A stretch of DNA of 64,000 nucleotides from positions 11,976,001 to 12,040,000 of the forward strand of contig NC_062236.1 of NCBI RefSeq assembly GCF_905475465.1. Reading direction: 5' to 3'. Position numbers and translations under genes: made by a program. The DNA comes from Pieris napi. Its lineage: Eukaryota > Arthropoda > Insecta > Lepidoptera > Pieridae. Below are positions 11,734 through 23,605 of this stretch, piece by piece; positions within the stretch are counted from its first letter, which is position 1, and each line of letters begins with the position of its first letter. The notes below the pieces were generated by a model that was not told the origin of the DNA, made no database searches, and was given only the letters and a program-made list of their open reading frames with translations.

Positions 11734-11798
11734 CTTTGCATATGCGTTTATTTCATCCGTTTTTCCTGAAGTTCTTTGTAAGTCTCGACACCGGATCA
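11734..11798 (-). CDS. second coding exon of the C2-domain gene (65 nt)
   Basis: The minus strand shows an acceptor AATTTAATTACAG ending at 11799, 65 nt of open sequence, then AAG|GTAATT as donor at 11733. The upstream exon ends with one base of a codon (G), and this exon supplies TG to make Val, so the phases fit. The joined peptide reads ...DLIDVH-VIRCRDLQRTSGKTDEIN, then AYAK. This is the pattern expected of a C2 domain: hydrophobic strand, R-D-L turn, a Gly-rich loop, then an aromatic-x-K strand. The exon is too short to show as an open frame. The intron between the two exons is only 84 bp. It ends in phase 0. The match of splice signals, phase and domain grammar makes it likely real, but no transcript evidence is available here. 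Confidence 0.7.
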
Positions 11799-11882
11799 CT
11801 GTAATTAAATTATCATTTAGTTATCTAATCAATGAAAAAATAGTAAACAATTAATAAGAAAGGAGCGATAGTCACCACTCAC

Positions 11883-14200
11883 CGTGTACATCTATCAAAT
11901 CGTCTCTCGTAATAATTTCTAAATCAATCGTTCCCTTCAAAGCCTGGAATCGATCTGCACTCCTTTCTAAACGATTACTTGCAATACTTCCACGCTTTTC
12001 TTCGCTACTACTAATACTATTCTCTTCAGGAGAATATGTTAGGCATCGTCGTGACGAACGATGTTCTATAACCGGCGTCGCTAAATCATTTGGAAGCATA
12101 TCTTCATACAGTTTACTAGTTTTATGTGCTCTGTCTTCACTGAGATTATTGCTTGTTCTTTTTAAGTTTGGAGCAGGAGTTATTGGACTTGGTATACCAG
12201 TTTCAGTCAAACCAAATAATTCTTTTGATCTTTTGTTTAGTGCTTCACAAGGTTTTAGACTACTATGAGACACAGTTGACGAAATGGAATGATTTGGATC
12301 ACAGCTACTGGGTTCACTGTGAACAGTACGTATGGATTTCTCCTGCAAATCCGGGCTTGGTAAGCCTATCTCATGAGAGAGAGGAGATGATTTTGCCTCT
12401 CGTTGATATTCACTATCATTACTGACTGTAGACTTCTTTCTTCGTATACATTTTTGTCTTCTTAATCTATTGTTACCAAATTCTTTAAGAGCGGTGTGTA
12501 AATCTGGCGTCGATTCAGAGGACATGTTTTTTATATTTGGGCTGTCCATAGAATCGTTCATTGAACGTGAGCGCGCTAAGGATCTATTAAAACATTCAAT
12601 ATATCTTTCTTTAGCTTTCACATCAATGTCCGGTGTTTTGACTTCCCTTTCATTGTAACCGTCACCATCATCTAAGATATATCCTCCAATTGGGACATTT
12701 TTCAATAGCTTTGCCGTATCTCTTTGAAGTGGTAAGATTTTCTTAGTGGGTGTTGTTTTCGGTGAGTTTTCTCTGGAAATATTAACGCATTTTGCTTCTT
12801 TAATTATATTATTTTTCACCTCTCTAGGAGGATTAACAAATACATCGTTTTGATAAACATGGTCTTTTACTATATTTTTTTCATCCGCTTCCTTTTGCAG
12901 TATTCTTCTTTTAGATTTAACTATTTTTGTACTTTTAATTATATCTTCTATCATTCTTTCAAGAGTTATATCGCCCATTTGTGTAGTAGAAACCGTTGAT
13001 TCTGCAACACTCCCCACGGAATCTTTACCTAATATATATTTATTTTCCAGTTCAGTTGAACTTTCTTCGTCTTTGATTGGTATAGTAAAGGGATTTTCAA
13101 TTTTTGGGAAATATTCTGTTATTTCTTCATGGGGATAGACATTAACTCTTTGAGATTTTGTATGCGTGCTCATAGCACTAAACCTTAAAGCAGCAATTTT
13201 AGCAGATAATGGTGTAATAGATACTGGTGAACAACCATCCCTCAACAGTGCATGTGTATCTTTTTTGTCAATGGAAGGTGATTTAAATGAACTTTCAAAA
13301 TCATTCGATTTTTTTCTCGTTCTCTTAAGCGATCGTATATTAATTAAATCGTTATCATTTTTATTAAAATATAAAGGGTTATCAGTAAATATTCTATGCC
13401 CAAATATAGGAAGGGTTGATTTTTCTAAACGAGTTTTATCTAATGGTTTTTCTACGCAGTTAATAACTAAGTTTTTATCGTATTCAATTTCTGCAATATC
13501 TTGGTTTACACTTTTCGTCGTGCATACTGATTTTAATCTATCTATTTGTTTGGCGAGTGCTATCGAACTTTTACTGCTTTCCGTAGTAGCACTTAACCTG
13601 TCTGAAAGATCATTTAATGATGGTTCAGAGACACTGTGACTTAAAGTTGATCCACTGAGATGACTGCGATCCATAAGCTTAATTTTTCTCTCAGATTTAT
13701 AAGCGATGCTGTTTCTAGAAAATACTTCATTATTGTTGAAAGCGGCCATTTCAAGTTTACGTTTCTTTGCTTCACGTACTCTTCTACTATACGTTGGTGG
13801 TGTTGGTGGTAAATCCGTTGATACCTCTTTTTCATCGTAAATGATCTTTCTCTTTTCAAAATGAGGTGTAACAGATGTAGGAGTAATATTACTTACGTCT
13901 TTTAATGCATTATTTTCGGGTTTTTTGAACCCTTCTCGATAATAATTAGGGGTGTGCCCTATGTAATTTATATTTTCCTTATCGACATGTTTACTATTTT
14001 TCCTAGCAGCGGCACCTAGTGATCTTCTTTGATATCTACTTGGTTTTTTTGTCTTCTTAACTGATTGAGCATCTAAGGATCTACGCAGCCGGTCATCATA
14101 TGGTCTGTTATTAATTACTAGATCTTCTTGTTCATTCTCTGAATTAACGTGTATCTCTTGGCCTTTTTTGCCATACACTGCCCACTTCAACATTTTGAAT
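11883..14200 (-). CDS. large first coding exon of a C2-domain gene (disordered N-terminus)
   Basis: This is one exon of a host gene. At its 5' side the minus strand reads TTTGTTACAG, a good splice acceptor, and 7 nt later comes ATG (14193-14191, MLKWAVYGKK); the open frame upstream of that is intronic. It stays open for 770 codons plus 1 nt and stops at G|GTGAGT (donor at 11882-11877), so the last two residues of the raw frame are not coding. The protein is rich in Ser, Lys, Arg, Asn and Asp with no membrane segment or signal peptide, so it is probably disordered. It has many Ser-Pro/Thr-Pro sites (PPTPPTY, SPKTTPTKK, IPSPITPAP), a KEN tripeptide at residues 72-74 and RxxL motifs at 37-40 and 56-59. 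The end (about residues 752-770, GTIDLEIITRDDLIDVH) looks like the first strands of a C2 domain that continues in the next exon. I do not recognise the orthologue. A C2-RGS (RGS3-like) protein is one possibility, at low confidence. Transcription starts upstream of 14200. Confidence 0.85.
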
Positions 14201-16990
14201 CTGTAACAAATTAAAACAAGCCTCAATTATGTTAAAATATATTACAATGCGTACAATCCGAAATATATATATATATAAGAATGAGTTCTATTGCCGACGA
14301 AACAATAGTTGTTCAAGACCCAAAACAAGGCTGTGAGAACTTGCTAAATGAAGGAATATTGAATTAATCGGTTATTTAAACAGTATATGTTACTGTTGTA
14401 TATATAGTACTATATTTATTATGTATATTTATTAATCATGAAGAAAAAATTGATAAAGCCATTACGTATTTATCGTTCATATAATGAAACTTTGAAGAGC
14501 GATTCTGCGAATAAACGAATTTCCATTAGCATTAATAGAATTTTAAAACAGCCAATTGCTTTAATAAATAAGCACATCAAGCTTCACGTGAAATAAAACA
14601 GTTTCGTGGTTTAGTTATACACATTGAACTATTTATTATTCGCATATAAAATTAAGTTATGCTGTATAAAAATGGGGGAATAAAAGAAACCTCGTTACAC
14701 ACGCGTAACCAGATATTCTAGCCTGATCAATCCTAGAATAAATCTAACGTAGACAAAATAGATCAATTGTGTTGACAAGATGGCGATTTGTATCACAGTT
14801 ACATGGAATGTGGACATGAAACAATTTCACGGGCATCAAACAAAGTCGTGATTCTTGTAATTGACTATCTAAGATTAGCTATGGTTATTTTCTTATTCGT
14901 GATCTATATTTGAAATACAAAACCGTTAGACTAACACGCTTACAAGACGCACTAGTCAACGATTTATTTCTGAAAAGCATGGTTACAATTGCTTTTATTA
15001 GCATGTTTTATTACCTACCTATATTTTATTCGACAAAAAGCAATATTATTAATACATGAAATTCCTTTTTATTTATCTTTTAAACAAACAAAAATTCCTA
15101 CACTTAAACTACTATAGTCACACACATAGTATGATAGTTGTCAAATTCATACAAGTGACTTTTGAATGTTAGGGCTAACTAAAAGCATGCGCCTGCGCCT
15201 GCGAACTTTTCAGACCACCTAATATTTAATTCTGTAAATGCGTTTTATTCAAATATTAACTCCCGTAAATTACCTACTTAATAATTTACATAAAACCCTC
15301 TAAACTAAATATTCATAAAGGTAATAAGAAAAGCAGTGTATAATTACGCACCGTATTTAGGAAATTATAAGGTCAATCTTCCGTCAATAAACATCCTAAT
15401 CACAGTCTAAAGCTATTAAAGCGTCATTATGCAAAGTCATTCCTTAAAGTTCAGTACAAACGAACCTTTGTTGGAATTTAAAAACGGCCGATTTCATCTC
15501 GGTTACGCTAAGGCAATAATTCATACTTCCCGCTGAACCAAATTGACTGTGTAATTAGAAACTTGGCGCGCTTTTTACAAACCATAGTCTGACAGACACA
15601 TGCTGCGTTCCGAAACCAGTGTGTACACAAAACGACCCTGAAGAATTCGCGAACTAAATACAACACCGCAAAAACAGGGCGTACGACTGGATCCATTATC
15701 CGTCTCCCTTCTTTCAAATTACAATTGAATTTAAAGATTTCTCGCAGTATTTTTTAATATCGCATGCACGTCTCGACTCCCAAAACCTGGGGTCCGAGAA
15801 CAAAGCGTCTTGAACATAGGTTTCGGAATTCGATAGTACAATTCCTGAACGCGTAACGGAATAAGGTCTAGATTAAGAATTTCAAATTTAGAATTGTAAA
15901 GATCGTGCGTCAACGACATTTCGTTGAAAGGAGAACACGTTTAGCCATATTGGTGAATGTTAATTCATTAAATTCAGGATAAACTAGTAAATGTGTGCTT
16001 AATAGCTTTGCAATAAGAGTGTCACAGAGTACAAAACAAAAAGGAGTGATGTCAGGATGAAAGGAGAACCGGCTTGTGCCAAAACGGATATTTTATTGTA
16101 AGAAATTTTAATGAAAGTTATCTCAGAGGCTATCTAAAAGTGCTTCGACTAACAAACGCAATAAAATTCTATTAAACCTACCAAGGTGTGAGCAACATTT
16201 TGCGACTCATGAGAAAATTCAGATTTGTATTCATTCGTTTTGTATGACTTCTCGCTGTTCCTAAGTACTCGACCGGCGGAGTGGTTGGTTTTGCTGGTGA
16301 TTATGCGTAACTAGGTAAAATATGTCGGTTGCTGTCAGGTGGCGTTTCATGAATAATTCAGATTCCACCCCCTATGCCTATGACAGACCTGTAAATATGC
16401 ATTTTTATGCGTCATTAATTAAGGAGCACTACTGTACTGAACTATGTTTGTCGGAATATTTATTATAGATCACTTATAACTATCAATTTTTGTTTAGACT
16501 TAATTTCAATTTGAGCAAATAAACGAGCTATTGAATTTTGAAGTGATTGCAACTTAAAGCAGAGTTTGGCCCATATTGATTTTCGAATTTGTATTTTTAA
16601 ATATGTGTGCTTTTTTTCCAATTAGTTTAGTAGTTTTTTTAGTTTACCAGTCATATATTAAAGATACCTAAAAAATATACTAACATACTATCTGTTATCT
16701 GTGGATCAATTAGCTTTTTAGGTAGCGTTTAATTAACAGCTAAATAACATTACCCAGTTTATCCAGGGGTCTAATATATCTGAAGTAAATTGTCAACAAA
16801 AAAATCAAATTAAAATAGCTATATAGAAATTGATTTTTCTTATTAGATATTTAGGGTACGTTTAGAGAGTGAAAATAGCAATAGTTTTTCAGGGGTTTAT
16901 AAATTATTGAGTCCATCATTGACTGTAGTGAGAAGTAACGTTGATGTCTGGGAGTTGCATAAACTTCCTAGGGATGATTAAAGGGAGTTA
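14201..16990. other. upstream region of the C2-domain gene, no gene recognised
   Basis: There should be at least one non-coding 5' exon and a promoter upstream of 14200, but I cannot place them. Two CpG-richer patches are candidates: 15180-15210, where the unit GCGCCTGCGCCTGCG resembles NRF-1-type promoter sites, and 15480-15920, whose base composition is less AT-rich and which carries two chance-length minus frames of 62-69 codons with no recognisable motif. The rest is plain AT-rich sequence. Confidence 0.3.
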
Positions 16991-16992
16991 AT

Positions 16993-17136
16993 TGTTTTTA
17001 TTTTTTTATGATACAGCATACAAACATGCACACATCCCCTAATTTTCACCCCTCTACGATCAACCCCTATTTTTTATTATTGTAGATAGTTCCTAGAAAC
17101 ATACATGGCAAAAAAAATGTTTGCCGGGTCAGCGAG
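16993..17136 (+). mobile_element. 3' half of a Helitron-like element, copy 4
   Basis: Shares TTTCACCCCTCTACGATCAA and TTTGCCGGGTCAG with the other copies, but the 5' part is missing and the terminus is CGAG instead of CTAG. Confidence 0.65.
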
Positions 17137-17161
17137 TACATACAAAAAAGTACTAGCTACA

Positions 17162-17498
17162 ATTCAAATTCAAAATCATTTATCAATTTAGGTAAAATAA
17201 TGTACACTTATGAACGTCAATACAGAAATACATATTAAATACTTCTAATTTTATATTGAGTGCAGTTCTCAAATCAAGGGCGTAGGAAGAGAAGAACTGG
17301 CAAAAAACTCTCCGCCACTCTTTTTAATCGCCAATTTTTTTGTTTTACAACATGTTTGTAAGGAGCTGCAACCATTACACCATGTTACACATGACATCTC
17401 CAAGCAATTAACTATTATTTTTAAGAAAAAAAAATAAAGATTTGTCCTCTATCAGCAGTAGCCATGGTGAAATAGTAGCACGCACTTACTTAATTTTA
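17162..17498 (-). mobile_element. 5'-truncated LINE 3' end (family B)
   Basis: Reverse-oriented copy. The plus strand reads AAAATCATTTATC at the tail end, then AAGTGTACATTATT-type sequence, AAGAGAAGAACTGGC, CCATTACACCATGTTACA and ends near GGTGAAATAGTAGCACGCAC. It extends further upstream than most copies. Confidence 0.8.
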
Positions 17499-18213
17499 GT
17501 AACCCCAAGTTTTAAGTAAAACGGAAATCTTTATTTAAATTAGGCACTTTGTATAAGACCGCAGCTGTGCGCGGGAGCAGACGCGTGCGCAGAGATTTCT
17601 TTGTAACAAGCTAATGTTTCAAGGGTCCTTCAGTAAGTTTCCTTAAGGGCCCTAAAACTTAAGGTATGAATAAAATTACCTACGCTTATATGAAAATCGT
17701 TTTGACTTACATTAGTCGACGGAACTTTCTTTCAAGACAAAAAAGGAAGGAAAATGTTAATTGGGGTTTCTGCTAAAAACATAGGTTTTTACAGTACGAA
17801 ATATACTGAATTTATTAAACATATTTCATATTTACAATTTTTTTAACCTACAAAGTAATAATAAAAATTATTAAAAAGAAAATCGGAACAAATTTAAAAA
17901 GTTTGGTCTCTGTTAATAACAAAGTAACTAACATGTACATTTAGTACATAATGTACATAAATGTACGATTGGGTGTAGTTACCATACCCCTTGTTCTTAC
18001 TTCCCATGAGACCCACCTGCTAAACACAGGTGGTCACTCTTTACTTAACGTAATACTAATATATTCCTTCGTAAACACTGTCATAACACTCATATAAACA
18101 GCAAAAAGGACATGTTCGGAAAATTCGTGAGTTTTCTGCTTGCTCGTGTGCTTTCCACGCTTTTATATTCGCAATACAAGTCTCATCTACAAGGAGGAAT
18201 ACTTAAATGATCC
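17499..18213. other. spacer
   Basis: 17560-17600 is a CpG-rich stretch (GTGCGCGGGAGCAGACGCGT) in otherwise AT-rich DNA. It is a possible promoter or regulatory patch, with nothing else recognised. Confidence 0.25.
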
Positions 18214-18441
18214 TAATCCTTGGGATTGATTTCCCCCAGTTCAAACAATTTGTATGACAATACTTGGCGATTAAAAAGAGTGGCGGAAAGTTTCTTGCCA
18301 GTTCTTCATACCCGCTCTACGTCCTTGACTTGCGAACTGGTAGTAAACGTAAATTTACAATTAATTTAACTACAACTGACAATTCAAGTGTACTTGTTTA
18401 CCTACATTAATAAAGATATTTTGAGTTTGAGGTTGAGTTTA
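18214..18441 (+). mobile_element. LINE 3' end, family B subfamily 2
   Basis: Contains CAGTTCAAACAATTTGTATG, TTGGCGATTAAAAAGAGTGG, GTTTCTTGCCAGTTCTTC and a diverged tail TTTTGAGTTTGAGGTTGAG. The upstream part and tail differ from the main family but match the copy at 55453. Confidence 0.7.
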
Positions 18442-18453
18442 AAGGAAGGAAAT

Positions 18454-18498
18454 GATTCTTTATTATGCAGTGAACTTTACACTGCATAATAAAGAATC
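18454..18498. repeat. perfect 19-bp inverted repeat with 7-nt loop
   Basis: GATTCTTTATTATGCAGTG at 18454-18472 is the exact reverse complement of 18480-18498; the loop is AACTTTA. It lies directly 3' of a LINE tail. It could be a tiny foldback element. A small-RNA hairpin is less likely because the stem is short. Confidence 0.8.
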
Positions 18499-21400
18499 TC
18501 TATGGTTAAGATTCTATTGATACTCTATTAGAATAATAAACAAATGACGTAAAGCATATTATTTGGCTTCTCATGACATGACCATCACTAGGCTTTTATT
18601 TAATTTTAAATACAGCATATGCACAGAAACCTCTTCGTTATAAGACGAGAAATGTGTCGCTGTAACTCTTGGCCATCATTTTTATTTATAAGCTAAATGG
18701 TGAGCCTTATACCATTCGTGGATTTTCAGAGTAAGACCAATACAACTGTGTGGACAGCAGTCCACGTATCCTGTCATACTAGACAAATAAATAATGAAAC
18801 ATTTCTATAATAACTCACAATTTATGACACTAATTACTAAGTTGTAATGTAGCGAAACAAAAAGACTGCGACACAAAAGCATATTTAAAAGGTATAGTCA
18901 AAATAATTTGTTCATAATTTGATAACGATCTGTTCATTAAATTTTCTGCTAAAATTAACATAAAAATTTCATAATCTATGATGGCGCTAGAGCGACCATA
19001 TGGCTGTATTAGATTAAAGTTAAAGATAACTGGAACATACTGACTGTACGTTATTTGGAGGTCTTTGAACTATTAAAATTAATATAAAAACAACAAATGA
19101 TAAAGCACATAGTTGCTAATTATAATACTAATTGTATGTAGAACTCAATAATCGTGTTTAAATATCGCATTAACACTAAAATACTAGCAAAACACTTTGG
19201 TAATGTCAATTTTGAATTTATTAATGTCACCAGAGTGGTTATAACCCACTCATTATGATGTGTCAAGAGATATAAGGGCAAACCGCGAATATATAATTAA
19301 ATTAGCAATTGTTTCTCCGTATGTATTAGATTGAGAAGAGATAATCAAATTTCTTACATGGCGAGCCAACATATAATATCGATAAGATTAAAGATATAAT
19401 GGCCTATCAGGAGCCAAATGTGATAACTTCGGTTTAATTAGCTTGTCAATCGTATGCCTAGACTTAGCTGGATTGCCTAAAATGGCCCTAAAGTCCCTTT
19501 AAAAAGCTAAAATAGGCATTATGATAATTACCCGTACAATTTAGTACATAACTTAATTCCGGGAAAACATATTAGCAAAATATAGTCATAACAGAAAATC
19601 GAAGTAAAATATTCTCGCAATATTTTTACGCAATTCCTACGTGTGTTTCGTAACATGACCTGATTTGATTGGAAAAAGTATGTACCAGCTGTCAGCTCCT
19701 TTTACGGTGCTTAGATTACTCATAGATTATAAGTTGTAGTTAAAGATTACCGTTTTATAACCAGTAAAAAAGTAGATCGCCTAGCTATTAATTATTTTGT
19801 AAATATACAATTTAATGTTATGAAATCATTTCTATTAAGGCAGCAGCCTTATATACGTCTTGGATAAGTGTTGTAAATGCTTAAAAGGGTAAACAAAATT
19901 TAATGAATGTATTGATAACGAATGAACAAGATAAACATTTTTGGTAATTGTATAATTATTTCTTAAATTTATTTATTTATAAGTAATCTTACAGCTATAC
20001 ATTATATAAAGGAACATTCTTAGACTTAATAGATTACATTGATTAAGAAAACGAAACATAATGTAAGTCAACTAAGTACATTAATAGATAAATTTAATTT
20101 AACATTAAACAAACTACAACTTATTATTTTAAAGGTAAAATCTTTCTTGTAATCATATATATTTTTAAAAACTGTAATTATTTTGTAAATAAAACTGATT
20201 TATAGTAGTTTCAATACTTAGTTAACCTTTTCTTACATTGTCTATATCATATTATTGTCTTTTAATATACACTATAGTCTGTTGTTAATCCAAAGTAAAC
20301 CTAACTATTGAAGATTCGCCCGTTTCCGGCTCATAAACATAAATCAACATCTTTATAAAACAATTCTTATAAAACTGTCTATAAATATTAGTCGTGTAAA
20401 AATAAAAGTTTGTTCGATTGCCTTGCTTGTTCATGCTTGCTTGAATAAATTTGTTTTTTTTAAGGTTTTGCTTGTCTTGGTTAAAAAGCGACATGTTGGT
20501 AACTGGCTGCACTTTAAAAGTCTATTCAATGTTACTTCCTATATGAATAGGATCTATATACAAGACGTTAAAAAATAAGCAGATGCCAGCGTTTCCAAGG
20601 GTTCCTTAATAAGTATTGTTGTCTCTCAATTGTTAAAATTGGAGTAATAATACACAATTGTTATACAATCTGGAGCAGAATCCGAATCTTCCGCCATTGT
20701 TCCCTTATCATTGTTTAAGGAAGTGCAAAAATGGAGTTCGAAGGTCATCTGTCAAAGTCGTTTTTATTTTTTTATCCATAGAGGCGAGAGTCGTTTGAGG
20801 TTTCGTGTAAGGAGTTTTTATTCTTGTAAGCTATGATTTATTTCTGACAACAATGTCGTCCGTGTATGGGAAATTTACGATGCTATATTGAGGGGCGGGA
20901 ATTAGATTCCACGACAGTTATTGCTTATTATTATTTGAAAGGGTAATTGATTCTTAAGTTAGTAAGTAAGTCATAAATAAAGTTCAAAGTCATGCAATGT
21001 AAAGAGCTTTTTGTTATATACTATTTGCTGTTGCATTTGATATATAGATAAATACATATTTGTTAATGTTACAATGGAAGCTATAGAGAATTAAATTCTT
21101 CTAGCAATTTTTTCAGTTCAAAAGTTATTTTGTTACACACACATAAATTTAATGATATAGTTAAAGTTTCAATAATGGAATAATTAAAATAGTTTACAAT
21201 CTTTTTATGTAAATAATTTAACAATTAACAAAAATATTTGTGTAAGTTTATTGCTATTGAATAGATCGTAAACTTCCCACTTAAGAAGTCAGTAAACCAA
21301 AGTTAATAATTAAAGCATAAAATTTTATTACTACAGTGCGGTAGGGTAGTTTTTTTGTATTATAAAGCAACTGGGACGAGATTCAGATTAAAAACAGACG

Positions 21401-22365
21401 TGTTTGACACTCGGAAATCTTGGCGAGTCTCCTCTTTGCGTCTTCTTACTCGTAAATGTCGTGTTCGTAGGAAAAGTAAATTATTACATAAAGCCATAGA
21501 TTCTTATCATAGTTCTTATCTTAACATGAAGTTAATATTTAAAAAAAACTTTAGTCTAGCGTAAGAAAAATATGAACAATGCTTTTTTTTTAAATTCTAG
21601 GATTTACAATAGTTTAAAATTGACTTGAATTAATCTGGTTCAGTGCTGGGAACTTTTACTTAACGTTTTTTATATATTTGGCAATTTTTCTACGTCATGG
21701 TTGTTAAGGGGACTGTAATACATTGAATTGTATCGAATACCAGTTTTAATACGTCATGTCAGAACGGGAATTTTTTAATCAAATAGGTATTTAATGTTTG
21801 GAAATTAAACAAATCTATCCTTGTAATAAGGGGCAGACAGAACTTTTTGTGCTAACAAAACCGAAACAATTGTTTCGAAAAAATTAGATTTATCTATGAG
21901 TACTTTTTTTTTTCAAATTGATTTGAAATAAATAAAAAAGAAGAAACTGATATCGCTTTTAAAAGTAAAACTGTAAACTTTAAAATAAAATTAAAATAGT
22001 GACTAGTATTTATGTTACAATAATTTAATAAGAAATTTTTCGAAATTGGTTTAAAATTTAATCCATTCATTTGTATAGTTAACATGTCAAAATTAGACCG
22101 CCTTAGCCTGGGAACCAAGACCCTAATCCTTAAAACCAGGAGGTCATAGGCCAAGCAGGGTGATTTATTGCACATACACCTGGGGAACGCTTTGTATCAA
22201 TTTAAATCGAATTTTAATTTAACGGTAAAGAAAACGTGGTTTTTATAGAATTTATTCATAAGTATTGTGCTTTGGTTAAAAATATTCTAATTTTATTTGG
22301 AAACTTATGTGTTTTTAGGTGTTATCTATATTTCGATACGTAGGTACCTAGGGTTCGCTTATCTG
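18499..22365. other. AT-rich spacer
   Basis: No gene recognised; all open frames are short and lysine/asparagine-rich, as chance frames in AT-rich DNA are. A LINE 3' remnant lies at 19966-20125 (listed separately). Confidence 0.5.
19966..20125 (-). mobile_element. LINE 3'-end remnant (family G), copy 1
   Basis: The plus strand reads TTATTTATTTATAAGTAATC, TTACAGCTATACATTATATA and AAGTACATTAATAGATAAAT, matching 59891-60080 in order and spacing. The TTTATTTA run is probably the reverse complement of the element tail. The class is uncertain. Confidence 0.55.
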
Positions 22366-22431
22366 TCTTGCGATTCTGTAACTCACTTTTCGAACTCTCA
22401 CAGCGGAAAAGTGAGTTACAGAATCGCAAGG
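22366..22431. mobile_element. internally deleted inverted-repeat MITE (family F)
   Basis: CTTGCGATTCTGTAACTCAC...TTTTC is followed after a few bases of interior by its reverse complement GAAAAGTGAGTTACAGAATC...GCAAG. Only about 66 bp remain. It is flanked on both sides by CTG (22363-22365 and 22432-22434), consistent with a 3-bp target duplication. Related copies are at 53995, 57463 and 58149. Confidence 0.75.
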
Positions 22432-22434
22432 CTG

Positions 22435-23249
22435 CTACTTTGAATGGTCCAGTGAATAGGCTATCTTGCTCTTACAACTTGTACTAATATCGATGAAAAT
22501 ATTTATGTGTTTTACAACAGTCTGCCAAGTTACTTAAAACTTTCCTTAATAATAAGTTAAAGTAAAAATAACATCTTTTAAATTGTTAAATGTCAAATAC
22601 AGAAGAGTAAATTATTACAGAATATCAACGTTGTCGTCCCTCATTCATCTCCAAGGTTTAAAATCAGCAGAATTTTTCAAATTCTGTCTGCAAAAACCAA
22701 CCTAGGAGTTCAGACACTTCTCATTCGAATTCTTCGCGAATATAATAGCATGAACACTACTGATCAATTAAAAAGTAACGAATATAATCTACATTATCTA
22801 GTTGTCTAGTGTCTATATTCTAGATATAATAAAAATTCACTTTAAATCTAGTTTGGTGTATTATAAAAACCCTTTACACAAATATTTAATTAATTTAATT
22901 CATTAAACGACCCCATTTTTCTTGATTAGATACGCGTTCCTCATTGCATATCAAAACAAGTATATTATAATAACAATACGACTCTAGAAGACATTTTTAT
23001 GGCTCGGTTAACGCCTTAAGGAAGCGGCTGCGCGGTTTTTTGCTAATATATATTCATAAAATTATTATATACTATAAGTCAATTGAATAAGAACGCTTTT
23101 GAATCAAATAACGATTTGTTTTCAATAGGGTTGTCTTTTGTCTCATCGTTCACGTTGAAGTTTAACGATGAACGAACAGATAATTATAATTTGGTGGTCT
23201 ATGGAAGTCTATTTAAGTATCTATTTAAGTATTGGGTATAAAATAAATC
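22435..23249. other. AT-rich spacer
   Basis: Nothing recognised on either strand. Confidence 0.5.
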
Positions 23250-23362
23250 AGTGGCGCTACAACCTTGTTAGGTGACCTCGGATTTCTATATCTGTTTCAT
23301 GATCATTTGTCAATTTAATAGGCAAGTAGATGATCCTGTGCCTGACGCCGTCGATTTTTTGG
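23250..23362 (-). mobile_element. SINE 3' half
   Basis: The plus strand shows CAGTGGCGCTACAACCTTGT, TTCATGATCATTTGTCAATT and GCCGTCGATTTTTTGGT. It lacks the tRNA-like head and breaks off close to the family D fragment starting at about 23390. Confidence 0.75.
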
Positions 23363-23389
23363 TAATGATAAGAAATATAAATAGAAAAT

Positions 23390-23605
23390 TAAAAAAAATT
23401 TTAAAAAGATTGGTCCCTGTGGCTTGTACCTTTAACGCTGGCAGCATTTTCTCGCTGTATTGCGATACTTATTTGTTGTGCGAGGAAAGCACCAGCTCTG
23501 GGGTCACCGGTACTATTACCAGGCGCCTTTTTAAATATTTACTTAGCTGTGCTCTTGAACCCCACGGTCCTAGAGTCTCTACTCCAAAGGAAACAAAATA
23601 AAACT
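23390..23605 (-). mobile_element. fragment of repeat family D coding unit
   Basis: Minus-strand frames give FVSFGVETLGPWGSRAQLSK, then (shifted) STGDPRAGAFLAQQISIAIQ and RENAASVKGT. This is the clearest copy of the shared peptide. Frame shifts show it is dead. Confidence 0.6.

Noticed and set aside
13166..13639. 157-codon plus frame
   Set aside because: Antisense shadow of the large C2-gene exon.
14281..14367. 28-codon plus frame MSSIADETIVVQDPKQGCEN... head-to-head with the C2 gene
   Set aside because: Too short, no splice signals or motif, and embedded in the AT-rich intron/upstream region of the opposite strand gene.
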